This document shows, piece after piece, positions 34,811 through 45,900 of a stretch of DNA of 64,000 bases (position 1 is its first letter; every line of letters begins with the position of its first letter). The stretch is from Alisma plantago-aquatica (Eukaryota; Streptophyta; Magnoliopsida; Alismatales; Alismataceae). The translations under genes and the position numbers were made by a program. The stretch covers positions 1,169,925,249 through 1,169,989,248 of the forward strand of contig OY856409.1 of NCBI GenBank assembly GCA_963693085.1, written 5' to 3'. The notes below the pieces were generated by a model. It ran no database searches. It worked only from the letters and a program-made list of their open reading frames with translations, and was not told where the DNA came from.

Positions 34811-35690
34811 GTTATGGACAATAACCCTGATTATCTATGCATTTGGTGGACCCAAGTGATCTTTTGGAAGATCCAATAGATGGTGGACTACAGGACTAGG
34901 CGATCAGTGAGACAACTAAATGACTATCTAGGGGGTGATCTTATCAGTTCAAGGGTTGAACTGATCAACCCAGATTGGAAATAACTAATATTCATCAACA
35001 ACATATTTTTGCATGTGTTGTGGACCCTAGGTTGTGGTAATTCATTTTGGCTCTGAGGAATTATATTAGGCTGGCCATAACCATCACTTTTGTTTATTGC
35101 ATGTTTTTGTTGTGGGATATATCATGTACATGGTACATACTATATATGTCGAGATTGGATAAAGTATATGCATTTATAAATATAAACTCCCTCAAATAAA
35201 TAATAAGTCTTAGATGCTTTAAAAAAGCAGACACATGAAAAGCCTAACTGACTAAGCGTGGGCACGCCAAGGGTGGTGCACTGTCTATCTTGTGAAAGTG
35301 TGACGGTAACAATGTGGGCTCCCCAAGGGCAGTGCATTATTATTGTGTTGACTTTTGGGTCAAGCCTAACTGTCTCATCTTAATGAGACTAAGCACCAGA
35401 AGCATGCAAATGATTATGGCAAGAAGTTGTGAATATCATCAATACAAGAGTTTCATATGACGAATTGGAAAAGGTTGCCTACCGTGATAATTGACTATGA
35501 ATGCTAGAGTTTTGGCTGGGTGATAGTTGAATTATTTTGGATCTTGTCCCAGTAGAATAATGTATGCTACAATATTTTGAATCAATATGTGAGGGCTATC
35601 AATTTGAATAAAATAGTGGGAGAGATAATTAACTAAAGACATAATTAATATCATCAATTTTTTTCAAATCAAATCAAATCAAAAGGGTTT
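34811..35690 (+). other. Angela-A leader, continued
   Basis: Starts with the second GTTAT duplication and continues the leader broken at 17280. Similar leaders follow the LTRs at 48296 and 55290 (for example CCCTCAAATAAATAATAAGTCTTAGATGC). Non-coding. Confidence 0.7.
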
Positions 35691-36520
35691 TGACAAAATG
35701 CAAAATTTCTCTTGTAGAATCAAATGACGAACAAATCCATATTGCGATAAGTCCTTAGGAAGGACAAACTTAACGGAACAATTTTCCATGACTAGTTTTG
35801 GACTTTGGGAAGGGTTTTCAATGAAGAGTGCAAGCTCTATGTCTTTGACAAACTAGTGCTAGAAATACATGTACCTAATGCACCTAGGGCACAAGTGGAT
35901 GCTTACTGGAAGCATGCCAATGATGCCTTGGACACAAAGAATACCTTATGCTAAGTTGCTTGAACTATGAGTTTCATGACTAGGGTGAGAACATGGATAT
36001 TCTTGATATGGTAACACATCTTAAGAAAGTGAACCATAACCTCACAAAGCAAGAAATGGACAAAGTCATAAAGACGCTCTTTGAGTGCAAGTTGACAAAG
36101 GAAACTCAGTAGAAGAACATGTGCTCAATATGATTGGACATGTGTATCATATTGAATAACTAGGACTCTATTTTGAACCAAAAGTTGGCCACAAATATGA
36201 TTCTAAAATCATTTCTAGAATGATATAGACACTTTATTGCATGTTCTCATGTGAATAATATAGCCATACCGATGTCAAATTTTCTTGGTATGCTGATTTA
36301 TGTGGAAGCAAGGATGAAGAAGGATAAATCCTTGATGATGATTAGAGGAGATGAGTTCAAGGATCAAAGCAAATCCATGAAGAGTTATGAAGCAAAGCCC
36401 AAATCTAGATCTTCAACACTCAAGATGAGGAAAAAGAAAAGTACAAGAGGAACTCATCCTTTGTATTTGAAGGCATTCAGGAAGAAGAAGATGGGGATGG
36501 TGATCTCCACTTCAAGTATA
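35690..36520 (+). pseudogene. gag: Angela-A gag remnant
   Basis: The order of BARE-1/Angela gag is readable in pieces: NLNGT near 35770, KLYVFDKLVLEIHVPNAPRA then QVDAYWKHANDALD (35838-35930), and VEARMKKDKSLMMIRGDEF at 36300-36360. Between them stops and frameshifts are frequent. The linker to pol is Lys/Ser-rich. A CCHC zinc knuckle is not clearly preserved. Confidence 0.8.
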
Positions 36521-36529
36521 TACATTATT

Positions 36530-37990
36530 GCGATAAATGTATCTACTTCTTCATCATGGGCACTAGATACTAGATGTAGATATCAGATATGCTTGAATAT
36601 GTAGTATTTGAAAAGAAGTAGGCCTTTAGGAAAAGGCGAGGTGGAACTACGACTTGCAAATGACGCAAGAGTTGTGGCCAATGTAGTTTGAACCTATAGT
36701 TTATATCTTCCTACATGACTTATAATAGAGTTAATTAACTAATATTATGTACTTGCTATAAATGGAAACATCATTTCTATATCTTGTATGGACAAGGATG
36801 CATTTTCACTCCAAATTAAAAATGGTCAATGATCTATTTCTAAAGATGGGATCTTTTATGGCAGTGCCCCAAGGTCTTATGGTCTTTATTTGGTAGATCT
36901 AAAGACAGATGTTTATAATATAAATACCAAAAGACTAAAACTCAACAACTAAAAAAAATACATTTGGCATTGTCGTCTAGGGAACATAAATGAGAATCAC
37001 ATATCTAGACTCCATAAGGATGGTTATCTAGACTCTTTTGATTTTGAATCAATAGAGACACGTGAATCTTGTTTGTTGGGCAAGATGTTTAAAAACCCTT
37101 TCACTGGTAATAATGAGAGGGATAGTTACCTATTAGGACTCATACATACTGATGTATTTGGGCCATTTAGAACAACCACTAGAAGTGGGTATCAATACTT
37201 CATTACTTTCACTGATGACTTTAGTAGGTACAACAACGTTTATTCAATGATACATAAGTAAAAAACTCTTGACTGGTTTAAGGAGTTTATGAATGAAGTA
37301 CAGAACCAACTTGGAAAAAGTATTAAGTCACTTTATTCTGATCGAGGTGGAGAATACTTAAGCCAAGATTTTGAGGATCTTCTTAAAGCTCATGTGCTTT
37401 TATCCCAATGGGTTCCACCTAGAACACCTCAGCAGAATGATGTATCAGAAAGAAGGAATCACACATTACTGGATATGGTGCGATCAATGATGACTTTAGC
37501 TGAGATTCCAACTATCTTATGGGGGTATGCTTTAGAAACCATCATGTTTATACTAAATCGAGTACCATCTAAGTCAACACAAAAGATACCATATGAGATA
37601 TGGTATGGGAAGCATCCCAATGTGCCTTTTATGAGTATTTGGAGATGCAAAGCTTTTGTTAGGAAAATGTTTCCTAAAAATCTTGGCCATAAATCTAATA
37701 AATGTTATTCTATTGGATATCCTAATAAAACTAAAGGATATTACTTTTATTCCCTATCTGACAACAAAGTGTTTGTTTCCAGAGATGTTGTATTCTTAGA
37801 GAATGAATTTATTTCCAAAGTAATTAGTGAGAGGAAAGTGGAGCTTGAAGAAGTTTGAGACCAACAAGAAAACATTGAACCAATAGATGTACAAGAAGAA
37901 CAAAGAGAATCACAAAGTATTATGGAATCTAAAATTCCTCAAGTGACACAGAAGAACACACGTCGTACAAAATAGATTTGGATATCTTGT
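36530..37990 (+). pseudogene. pol: Angela-A protease-integrase remnant
   Basis: The protease start reads SSSWALDTRCRYQICLN (36546-36596); the active-site DTG has become DTR. The region before integrase includes HISRLHKDGYLDSFDFES. The core has HTDVFGPFRTTTRSGYQYF, SLYSDRGGEYLSQDF and TPQQNDVSERRNHTLLDMVR (37073-37500), so the catalytic Asp, Asp and Glu are present. The canonical NGV is NDV. A 189-codon stretch from 37289 to 37855 is fully open to PSKSTQKIPYEIWYGKHPN and FLENEFISK. A stop at 37259-37261 separates the two halves of the core. Confidence 0.9.
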
Positions 37991-37999
37991 GACTCAGGA

Positions 38000-38780
38000 A
38001 GGAGGTGAGTTGGTCATAGATGATGAGCCAACAATCTATTGAGGGACCCTAGTCTGAGATATGGCTTGAGGCCATGGGATCTAAGATGGAATCCATGTAT
38101 GCCAACAAAGTATGGACTTTGGTGGATCAACATGAAGGGGTAAAACCCATAGGGTGCAAGTGGGTATTCAAGAAGAAGACTGACATGGATGGTAAAGTAT
38201 AGACCTATAAGGACATATTGGTTGCAAAGGGTTTCAAACAAGTTCAAGGTGTTGACTATGACGAAACCTTTCTACTAGTGTCCATGGTTAAATCCATCAT
38301 GATCATGCTTGCCATTACAACTTATTATGACAATGAAATTTGGCAGATGGATGTTAAAACCACATTCCTTGATGAGAAACTTCTTGAGCCTGTGTACATG
38401 ACACAACATGAGGGTTTTATAAATCCAAAGGATGCAAATAAAGTCTATAAGCTACAAAGGAAAATCTATGGATTGAAGCAAGCATCTCAGAGTTGGAATC
38501 TTCATTTTGATGAGACAGTTAAAGAGTTTGGCTTTATTCAAAATGAAGATGAACCTTGTGTTTACAACAAGGTTAGTGGGATCATAGAGACATTCCTCAT
38601 ATTGTATGTAGAGGACATACTATTGGTGGGGAATGACATCCCTACTTTATAAAAGGTAAATACATGGCTTGGAAATATGTTTTCTTTGAAAGACTTGGGA
38701 GAATCATCCTACATATTGGGGATTAAGATCTATAGAGATAGATCGAAAAAGGCTTCTTAGTCTAAGTCAAAGCACATACA
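38000..38780 (+). pseudogene. pol: Angela-A reverse transcriptase remnant
   Basis: Upstream MESMYANKVWTLVDQHEGVK and GCKWVFKKKTDMDGKV are readable before a stop near 38202. The open part, 38218-38649, has VAKGFKQVQGVDYDETF, IWQMDVKTTFLDEKL (first catalytic Asp) and KIYGLKQASQSWNLHFDE. The active-site box YVDD reads YVEDILLVGND (about 38603), an Asp-to-Glu change that should inactivate it. Confidence 0.9.
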
Positions 38781-39535
38781 TTGATGAAGTGTTGAAATGG
38801 TTCATCATGGAGAGCTCAAAGAGAAGAATATTGCCCATGATTCATGGAGTTACCATATATAATGCTCAAAGTCTAAGTTCTTGTGAATAAAGGGAACACA
38901 TGAGTTTGATTCCATATGCCTAAGCAATTGGATCAATCATGTATGCAATGTTGTGTACCCATCCCGATGTCTCATATGCCTTGAGCATGATGAGAAGATA
39001 TCAGTCAGATCCAAGTGATTCTCACTGGATAGCCATGAAGAACATCCTCAAGTAATTGAGAAGGCTAAGGATAAATTCTTGATCTAAAGTGGAAATGAAG
39101 AGTTATTGGTAAAGGGTTACAATGATGCAAGCTTCTAGACTGACAAAAAATGATTACAAATTACAATATGAATTCATGTTTTATCTAAATAATAGAGTTG
39201 TAAGTTGGAAGAGTTCCAAGAAAGAGACAGTTATCGATTCTACAACAGAGGTCGAGTATATTGCTGCATCGAATGTAGCAAAGGAGGTTGTATGGATCAA
39301 GAAGTTCATCTATGAACACGGGGTCATTCCAAGCATCAACAATGCAATTGGGATATATTGTGACAACAATGGATCTATTGTACAAGCTAAGGAGCCCAGA
39401 TTGCATCAACACTCAAAGAATATACAAAGGTTGTTCCATCTCATTCGAGAGGTTGTACAACAAGGAGATGTAAAGATTTGTAGAGTGCTTACTAAGAGAA
39501 ATATTATTGATCCCTTTACAAAGACACTTTTATAG
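38781..39535 (+). pseudogene. pol: Angela-A RNase H remnant
   Basis: The RT-RNase H connection at 38935-39015 reads SIMYAMLCTHPDVSYALSMM then RRYQSDPSDSHW. RNase H proper shows GYNDASF (catalytic Asp, about 39115), NNRVVSWKSSKKETVIDSTT, EVEYIAASNVAKEVVWIKKF, GIYCDNNGSI and PRLHQHSKNIQRLFHLIRE. It ends at a stop at 39533-39535, shortly before the purine tract. Stops near 38757, 38887 and 39136 break it. Confidence 0.9.
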
Positions 39536-39596
39536 TAGAAGCACGATGGTTATGTTAAGTCACCCAAGATAAGATTAGTGGGTGATTGGATCTAAG

Positions 39597-39610
39597 TGCA
39601 AGTGGGAGTC
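39597..39610 (+). other. Angela-A polypurine tract
   Basis: TGCAAGTGGGAGTC directly precedes TGTTGG at 39611. The same AAGTGGGAG context precedes the LTRs at 52897 and, in part, 59912. Confidence 0.8.
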
Positions 39611-41709
39611 TGTTGGTATTATGCCCAAAGAGACAATCATATTATGATTGTAGTGGAATAATATGTAAGTGATTTGATTATTAATAAAATGAAAGCTTCC
39701 ATTTATTTTATTTAATTAAATTATGAGATAATGATGTAACACTATAAATGTCTAGAGATTGAATTACTCAATGATGTATGTCTTGAAGTAAGTTACTTGA
39801 ACAATGAGATCATAAATATGTTAAGAGTATATACATTCCCATTATATCCTTGATCTATTGTTATTGTGGAAGGTAGATAGACAACGATAACACATAAGAT
39901 CAGAGTGTGAATTGGTTGACGATAGAATCTCATTAGTTATGATATGGTGATATTAGACCAAGCACACAGTTACATGTTAAAGAACAATGTATCAGACAGA
40001 CCCACTGTGAGACTAACACATGGAAGCCATTACCATGGTATACATAGTCAGCTCTCATAGCGTTGGTCGTGATTGTGCTTCTTAGACCTAAAGTCACTAC
40101 ACTCATAACATGTTGTTTAGAATGATTTGAAATCATAAAATGTAATCCTGAATAAGGGTTATTATAAAGGTGATGATTGGATGGATGTGACACATGGGGA
40201 CTGACTGTGAGTGATGTAGATGGGATTTTTCCCTCCTATGAGAGTATGATATCCTAGGCCTCTTAATTAGCGAGACTAAGAAAAGCGTGGCCATGCCATG
40301 TGAGTCAATATGCAATATTGAGCTTACATATATCTCATATAGTATTCTCTGGTTTAAGGAACAAAATTGAATGTTGAAGAGGATGACTAATCCATCCCTT
40401 GAGTTCAATCTGGATATTAGTGGCAAAGGAACTATACAAACACTTTAACACCATACACATATTGTAGGTTGAAGTTGTTCTCCAACTTTCCATTTACTTG
40501 AGCAACATTGATGTGCAACTAGGCACTGCTCATTGCTTGTGAGCTCATAAGATGTTATGGACATTCACTGCCAACATAATATGGGACCTATGGGGTCACA
40601 CGCATAGGTCTTGACCTAGAAGAGGAGTTTAATTTTGAATGATAATTGAATTTATTACTAAAAGTGTTTAGATATTAAATTCACACAAAAAATCATTTAT
40701 TAGACTCCCACTGATCGGTTCATGTGATGAAACGGCCTGGTTGTAGTGGCAGGTTGATTATAAATTTAATTAACAGAAACCTACATGAATTAGGACACCA
40801 ATCAATCAAATCAGTGGGTGAAATGATCGACTCAGGTTGGGTGGGACGACCAGTTCACCTAGTGAACCAATCGACTTAGGTGAATCAACTGAAGGTTCTA
40901 GTGACTTTCCAAATTCCTGATAAAAGGTTGCTCATTTCACTTGCTCAATTTTATTGGTGCAAGGAATTAACGTTGATCATTAATTGGAAACAAATTGAAA
41001 AATTCATATGCGATTGGGAAACAGGTGAAATGACTGGTTCACATTGCGAACCAATTGGCTCGCATGTGAACCGACTGGTTCGGTTGCCAACTGACTGGTT
41101 CAATGTCCACAGGTTGCAGAAATTCAAGATCTTCCAGTTCCTTCCACTCCCACACAGATTGGGAACCCAGACCCTAATCACTCCTTTAAATAGATGGGTA
41201 CTGGGTCTTCCCAGAACACAAGTCAATTGCTTCTGACAATTGTTGTCCTCTCTGGTTGTGGTAACCAATATTGAGCATGAACAAGCCCTACACGATAAAG
41301 GGAGGGATATCAAGGGAGAAATAATTGTGGGAAAGCAATTTGGTGACTAGTACACCAACGGGAGGAACAAATCCTTCTTGTCTATTCTAGGAAGATGACA
41401 TGCGTTCTAAGCGGTCCGTGTGGACTTCCATAGAGGCGTGAGGATGTTGTCTACCGCTAGGAGGATAACGTCAACCTATACTGTGGTGCAGACTAGGAGG
41501 CATAACAGTTAGACGAGTCCAGTGCAACTAGAAGATAGTTGTGCATTTACAACGATGAGGAGATCTCACTGGACTTGATCCAAGACCAGGTATATCCTTG
41601 AAACCATCCTTCCCATCTTATATTTATTGACACGATCTTCTATTTTATGGGGAATATGATAGTAATTTTTTTATTTCTTCTACCTGTTCTATAGCCTTAT
41701 TTCCCTACA
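39611..41709 (+). mobile_element. Angela-A 3' LTR
   Basis: 2099 bp, TGTTGGTATTATGCCC..CCCTACA. Contains the AACCGATC-type array (40690-41110) and a decayed TATA box (TTTAAATAG at 41185). Followed by target duplication GAAAA. Confidence 0.92.
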
Positions 41710-41714
41710 GAAAA

Positions 41715-44700
41715 TATGATGGAATCTTGATGGTGGCAACTGACCTTAATTTTGTGATATCTAAATCTGAGGGATTTTCAGATCTTATGATTTCCCCTCT
41801 ATAAACTTGAAAATCATTAACAAATTTGAGAAACTTTTGATCATCAAACACTTGCAAAACATATTAGAATCATGACCTTTGGACTTCTATTATTGAAAAT
41901 TGACTCCATTGATGATGGTTTGGGGATTAAGTTCCCATTATGGATTAGGGGTGGACCATCCCTCAATCTCTGTAAATGATAATGATATTAGAACATGATG
42001 TTGGTCTTAAAATCTTGATAATATGGAATCTTGGTATTGGGTGAGACACCACGCCTAAGAAGAATAATGAGACTTAAAAACCCTAATCTATTCCTTGTGA
42101 TCATACATATTGGTGACAATCCTATTGATTCATGTGTATCTAGCTTGTGTCAAGACTTCAACTCTAATTATTTTGATTTCCAAGATGTGTACTCTAATAT
42201 CCAAGGTAATCTTGTTATCCTCTTTGTTGTACACATGGTATTTCTTATTTGTATAATTATAAATTAGTGTCTAGTCTTGGCATTTAATAGTAATAGTTTG
42301 AATTAGGTGACAACCTTTGATATGTTATTATGCTTTTCCAACTATAAATATATTTGGAGAACCTTGAACATAAATTAAAACAAAAATCCAATCTACTCCA
42401 ACATTGTATTTCAACATACAAAAAGACTCTCAAAGAAAATGGATGGTGAGTAATTTGATCTATCTCATAGGGGTGATATAAGGTAGGGGCCCGCTTGAAT
42501 CCAACATGAAGGATGGATGGGTACATGTCCTAGCAGAGCAACATCACAGATGAGGTCTAAGTTCTCAATTGGGATAAGGATGTGGAATATCATGTAGTTC
42601 TTGTTAAGGTTGTCTTGACTTCAATCGAAACCTAGGGGTTGTAGGTATCTGCATGCATTCTCACCTTGTGTAATGTTATATGATAGAGGCGATTTGGTGA
42701 TTGATCACAGTGCAGGAGAGACAAGGGAGAAACAAATGAAGTACCATTATACAGAGATCTATCCCCCTATGATATATCCACTTCAAGGTGCCAAATTGTC
42801 AAAAGAGCCAAAGGCAGTTTGTTCTTTAGGTCTTGTATACAACTGCATGCTAGTTTCTTCCAATCTCAAACCAAAATGCCATGGATTTTTTGGTAGATTC
42901 GTCTTCTATTCCCCTTGATGATCCAAAAGAAATGGAAGTGGGAAAATAGAAAAGGACTCCCATCTCTCCTGGGTAGGCCCAAGAGTGATATAAGCCATCT
43001 TCACTCTTAGATGTGGAAAGCAGCTTGTACAGGAAAAAAGACAATGAAAATTAAGCATCCTCTCATTTCTTTTGCCTTTCCTTAGAGCACTATTCTTTTG
43101 CTTCTACAATGAGTCTTTTTTTGTTTAACAAACATTGGGTGTAGTCAGGGTTTACTACATGGGTACAAACAAACTCTCACCTAGGGCGATGAAAGGGCCT
43201 AATGTACATCAAACAAAAAAATCTGCACCTAGGGGCATAATAAACAAATCTAATGTAGCGGTAAAAATACACTGACCTTTTGGGTGTAGATAGGGTTCAA
43301 TATCTATATCCTCAAACCTAGGTGGTCAAATAAAATAATGGACATATCAATCATAGAATGGAAAATTAGATAAATATTAATTCATTATTTTCTTGAAGAA
43401 TTGTATGTGTTTAAAAATTTTGTTCCTCATTCATTTTACAATTACCAAGACTTTACTTTATTATGAAATTTTACATTCTTGACTGATAATGTTTTTCTAC
43501 ATTTTTACTGATCGCATGTCAAGAATTTCCCCTATTAGGCAAACAAGTTCAACTCCTGAAGATGTGACAGGTATGCTTCTACACCCAAATATTCTGATGA
43601 CAAAGATTATACAAGTTCACTAAATCTAGAGGACTAATCTAAAATGAGTTTGTTGGCTCTTGTAAACCTTTTATGTTTAGAGAAGTTTAATTAAATTTTC
43701 ATGTATGTTGTATGTGCAATTGTGGGATGCTTTGATCAAATTGTTCAACCCATTTACCATTGTTTAGGTAGTGGGTTTGGCACTAGGGAAGAATAATTAT
43801 GTGATGTTGGCTCGTAAGAACATAGAACAAGAGAATTCAAACTAATATCAAACACTGTGATAGTTGAGAAATAATTGTCTATAGAGGTCATCATCACCAT
43901 CCTCTCATATATTTGAGAATAGAGAGACCTAATAAGAGATCTGGATAACCATATTACATACAAAACATCATCCATTAATGACTAAGAGGAATAATTGTAG
44001 GGTGGAACATTTAGAAGATCCATATGATAAAAATCATGGGGATGTCAAGAATACTAGAATGACTATCTCATATTGTGGATTCTCTAAATGAAATTGTTGA
44101 TTGTTTGTGTTTAGTTCATTTTAAAAGCAAATCTTCAATGCTCTATGTTTCTTATAAAAACACATTGTATCATTAAGCTTAGTAGTCCCCTTCCATTTGT
44201 GGTAGTGGTTATGTGAATTTGTCCAAATTTTGGTTTTCTAATATATAGTTATTTTAGAACCAAACTTAACTTCATTATTTCTTTTTTTATGATTTGGTTC
44301 GAGCTCATTTAATGTGAGGTTGTATTAATTTAGTTTCATGTACACTATGAAGGACAATGACTACTATTATCATTTACAACTACTAATGGTTAATTTTCAT
44401 TGTATGCTTTAGCAACATCTATTCTTTGCATTTGAATTACAACTACATATTTGTTTCACTTGATTATTTGACTAAACTTCCTTACATTTTATTTACTTGT
44501 AATTGTAAGTTATATATGCACCTGATGTTTTAAATAGTCCACCCTAATTTGTATTTCATATGGGTAACTATAAATGATGTATTTGATATAGATTAGAAAT
44601 GATTAACTTAATTTTAAAGAAAAAAATTCCTTCTTTACCAAATGCTTTGTCTATTCTGTGTGATAATATAACATTGGCATTACACTTTCATAATTCATAA

Positions 44701-44730
44701 TTTTTTATTATGAATGACAATAATTACCAA

Positions 44731-44735
<5 letters not shown>
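41715..44735. other. No recognisable gene; host side of Angela-A insertion
   Basis: AT-rich sequence with only short reading frames that show no domain I recognise. Its left edge joins 9541 if Angela-A is removed. It may be old repeat DNA beyond recognition. Confidence 0.4.
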
Positions 44736-44777
<42 letters not shown>

Positions 44778-44801
44778 CTCATGCTAGTGCAACTCGTAAT
44801 G

Positions 44802-44851
<50 letters not shown>

Positions 44852-44875
44852 CTCATGCTAGTGCAACTCATAATG

Positions 44876-44919
<44 letters not shown>

Positions 44920-44948
44920 CATTACATTACGAGTTGCACTAGCATGAG

Positions 44949-44992
<44 letters not shown>

Positions 44993-45302
44993 TATCTTTT
45001 CTACCTGTGCGGGTAACTAAGATTTGCTACCCGCGCATCAGTTTTGTAATAGGAAGGCATGCATTTGTAATGAGACGATCAAAATTGTAATACAAAGACT
45101 TGTTTTGTAGTACAACGTTGTTACAGTCATAAATATGTATTTTACTATTTCTAGACGAAGAATACAAACATCACGTTGTGTTTACAAAATGAATCTGTCT
45201 ATTACAATTTGGACCGTCTCATTATAAATACATGCCTTCCTATTACAAAACTGATGCACGGGTAGTGAATCTTAGTTACCCGCACAGGTAGCGAAGATAT
45301 AC

Positions 45303-45392
<90 letters not shown>
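44736..45392. repeat. (TA)n block with interspersed 30-bp units
   Basis: Long pure TA runs alternate with a unit AACTCATGCTAGTGCAACTC followed by GTAATGTAAT. Forward copies lie at about 44776-44805 and 44850-44879, an inverted copy at about 44918-44950, and a diverged forward copy just after the block at about 45393-45422. The foldback element 44988-45304 lies between TA runs. Confidence 0.9.
44988..45304. mobile_element. Foldback MITE-like element, 317 bp
   Basis: The two halves are an imperfect inverted repeat over about 135 bp each: GGGTATATCTTTTCTACCTG at the left, and its near complement ending GCGAAGATATACCC at the right. The match goes on through GTGCGGGTAACTAAGATT and TTTTGTAATAGGAAGGCATG. 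The centre is about 45 bp. No ORF. It sits in a TA tract, so the target duplication cannot be read. The superfamily is undetermined. Confidence 0.8.
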
Positions 45393-45397
<5 letters not shown>

Positions 45398-45422
45398 TCA
45401 TGATAGTCGAACTCGTGATGTA

Positions 45423-45638
45423 AAGAGAAGGAGTAATTGTGAGCATAAAAAATGCTTGTATATAATATTCAAATTTAAATTAAAAAAATGGGGTTGACAC
45501 AAGATTCACATAATGGTTCATAATCCATTATATGATAATGAATCCATAATCGTTAAGTGTAGACAAGTACTCATGAATACTTATTTCAATAGGCATTCGT
45601 GGATTTGTTCTCAAATATCTATCATAGGATTTGGTACT
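45423..45638. other. Short gene-free stretch before copia-C
   Basis: No recognisable feature; flank of the copia-C 5' LTR. Confidence 0.4.
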
Positions 45639-45800
45639 TGTTAGACAAAGAATTATGTCTATATCCTTTCTATATTGGATTATTTCTACATTTCGTATCC
45701 GGATTATTGGCCACCACCCTTAAACCTATATAAAGGATAGCCCTATTCATAATACAAAACAAAAACCATTTGATTAATAATTTTCTTACATTCTATTTAA
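45639..45800 (+). mobile_element. Copia-C 5' LTR (short LTR)
   Basis: TGTTAGACAAAGAATTATGT onwards resembles the LTR at 63229 (TGTTTGATAAATAAAT), sharing GGCCACCACCCTT / GTAGCCACCCTT, CCTATATAAAGGATAG / CCATATAAGGCTAG and TTCATAATAC. The end is approximate. The TATATAAA at about 45726 may be its TATA box. Confidence 0.6.
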
Positions 45801-45900
45801 GCATCAACTCTAGTTCTAGAGGAGAGAGGCAGCATATTCAAGCTAATCAATTGTCAATTGTACCAAAATCTCATCCCTACTACAAATGCTATCACCAACA

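Larger units (their letters stand above)
9547..41709 (+). mobile_element. Angela-A: Angela/BARE-1-type copia element carrying nested insertions
   Basis: The element is bounded by LTRs at 9547-11610 and 39611-41709 and by the 5-bp duplication GAAAA. The LTR start TGTTGGTATTATGCCC, a tRNA-Met primer site (GTGGTATTAGAGCCAC), purine tract AAGTGGGAG and the integrase and RT sequences place it in the Angela/BARE-1 lineage of Ty1/copia. Its own length is about 9.2 kb. The rest is solo LTR-1 (11618-17042) and the Athila element (17281-34810), each with its own target duplication. All coding parts are broken, so it is not autonomous. Confidence 0.9.

Noticed and set aside
42031..42918. Possible host gene exons
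   Set aside because: Short frames with no domain, no splice pattern I could support, and no similarity I recognise.
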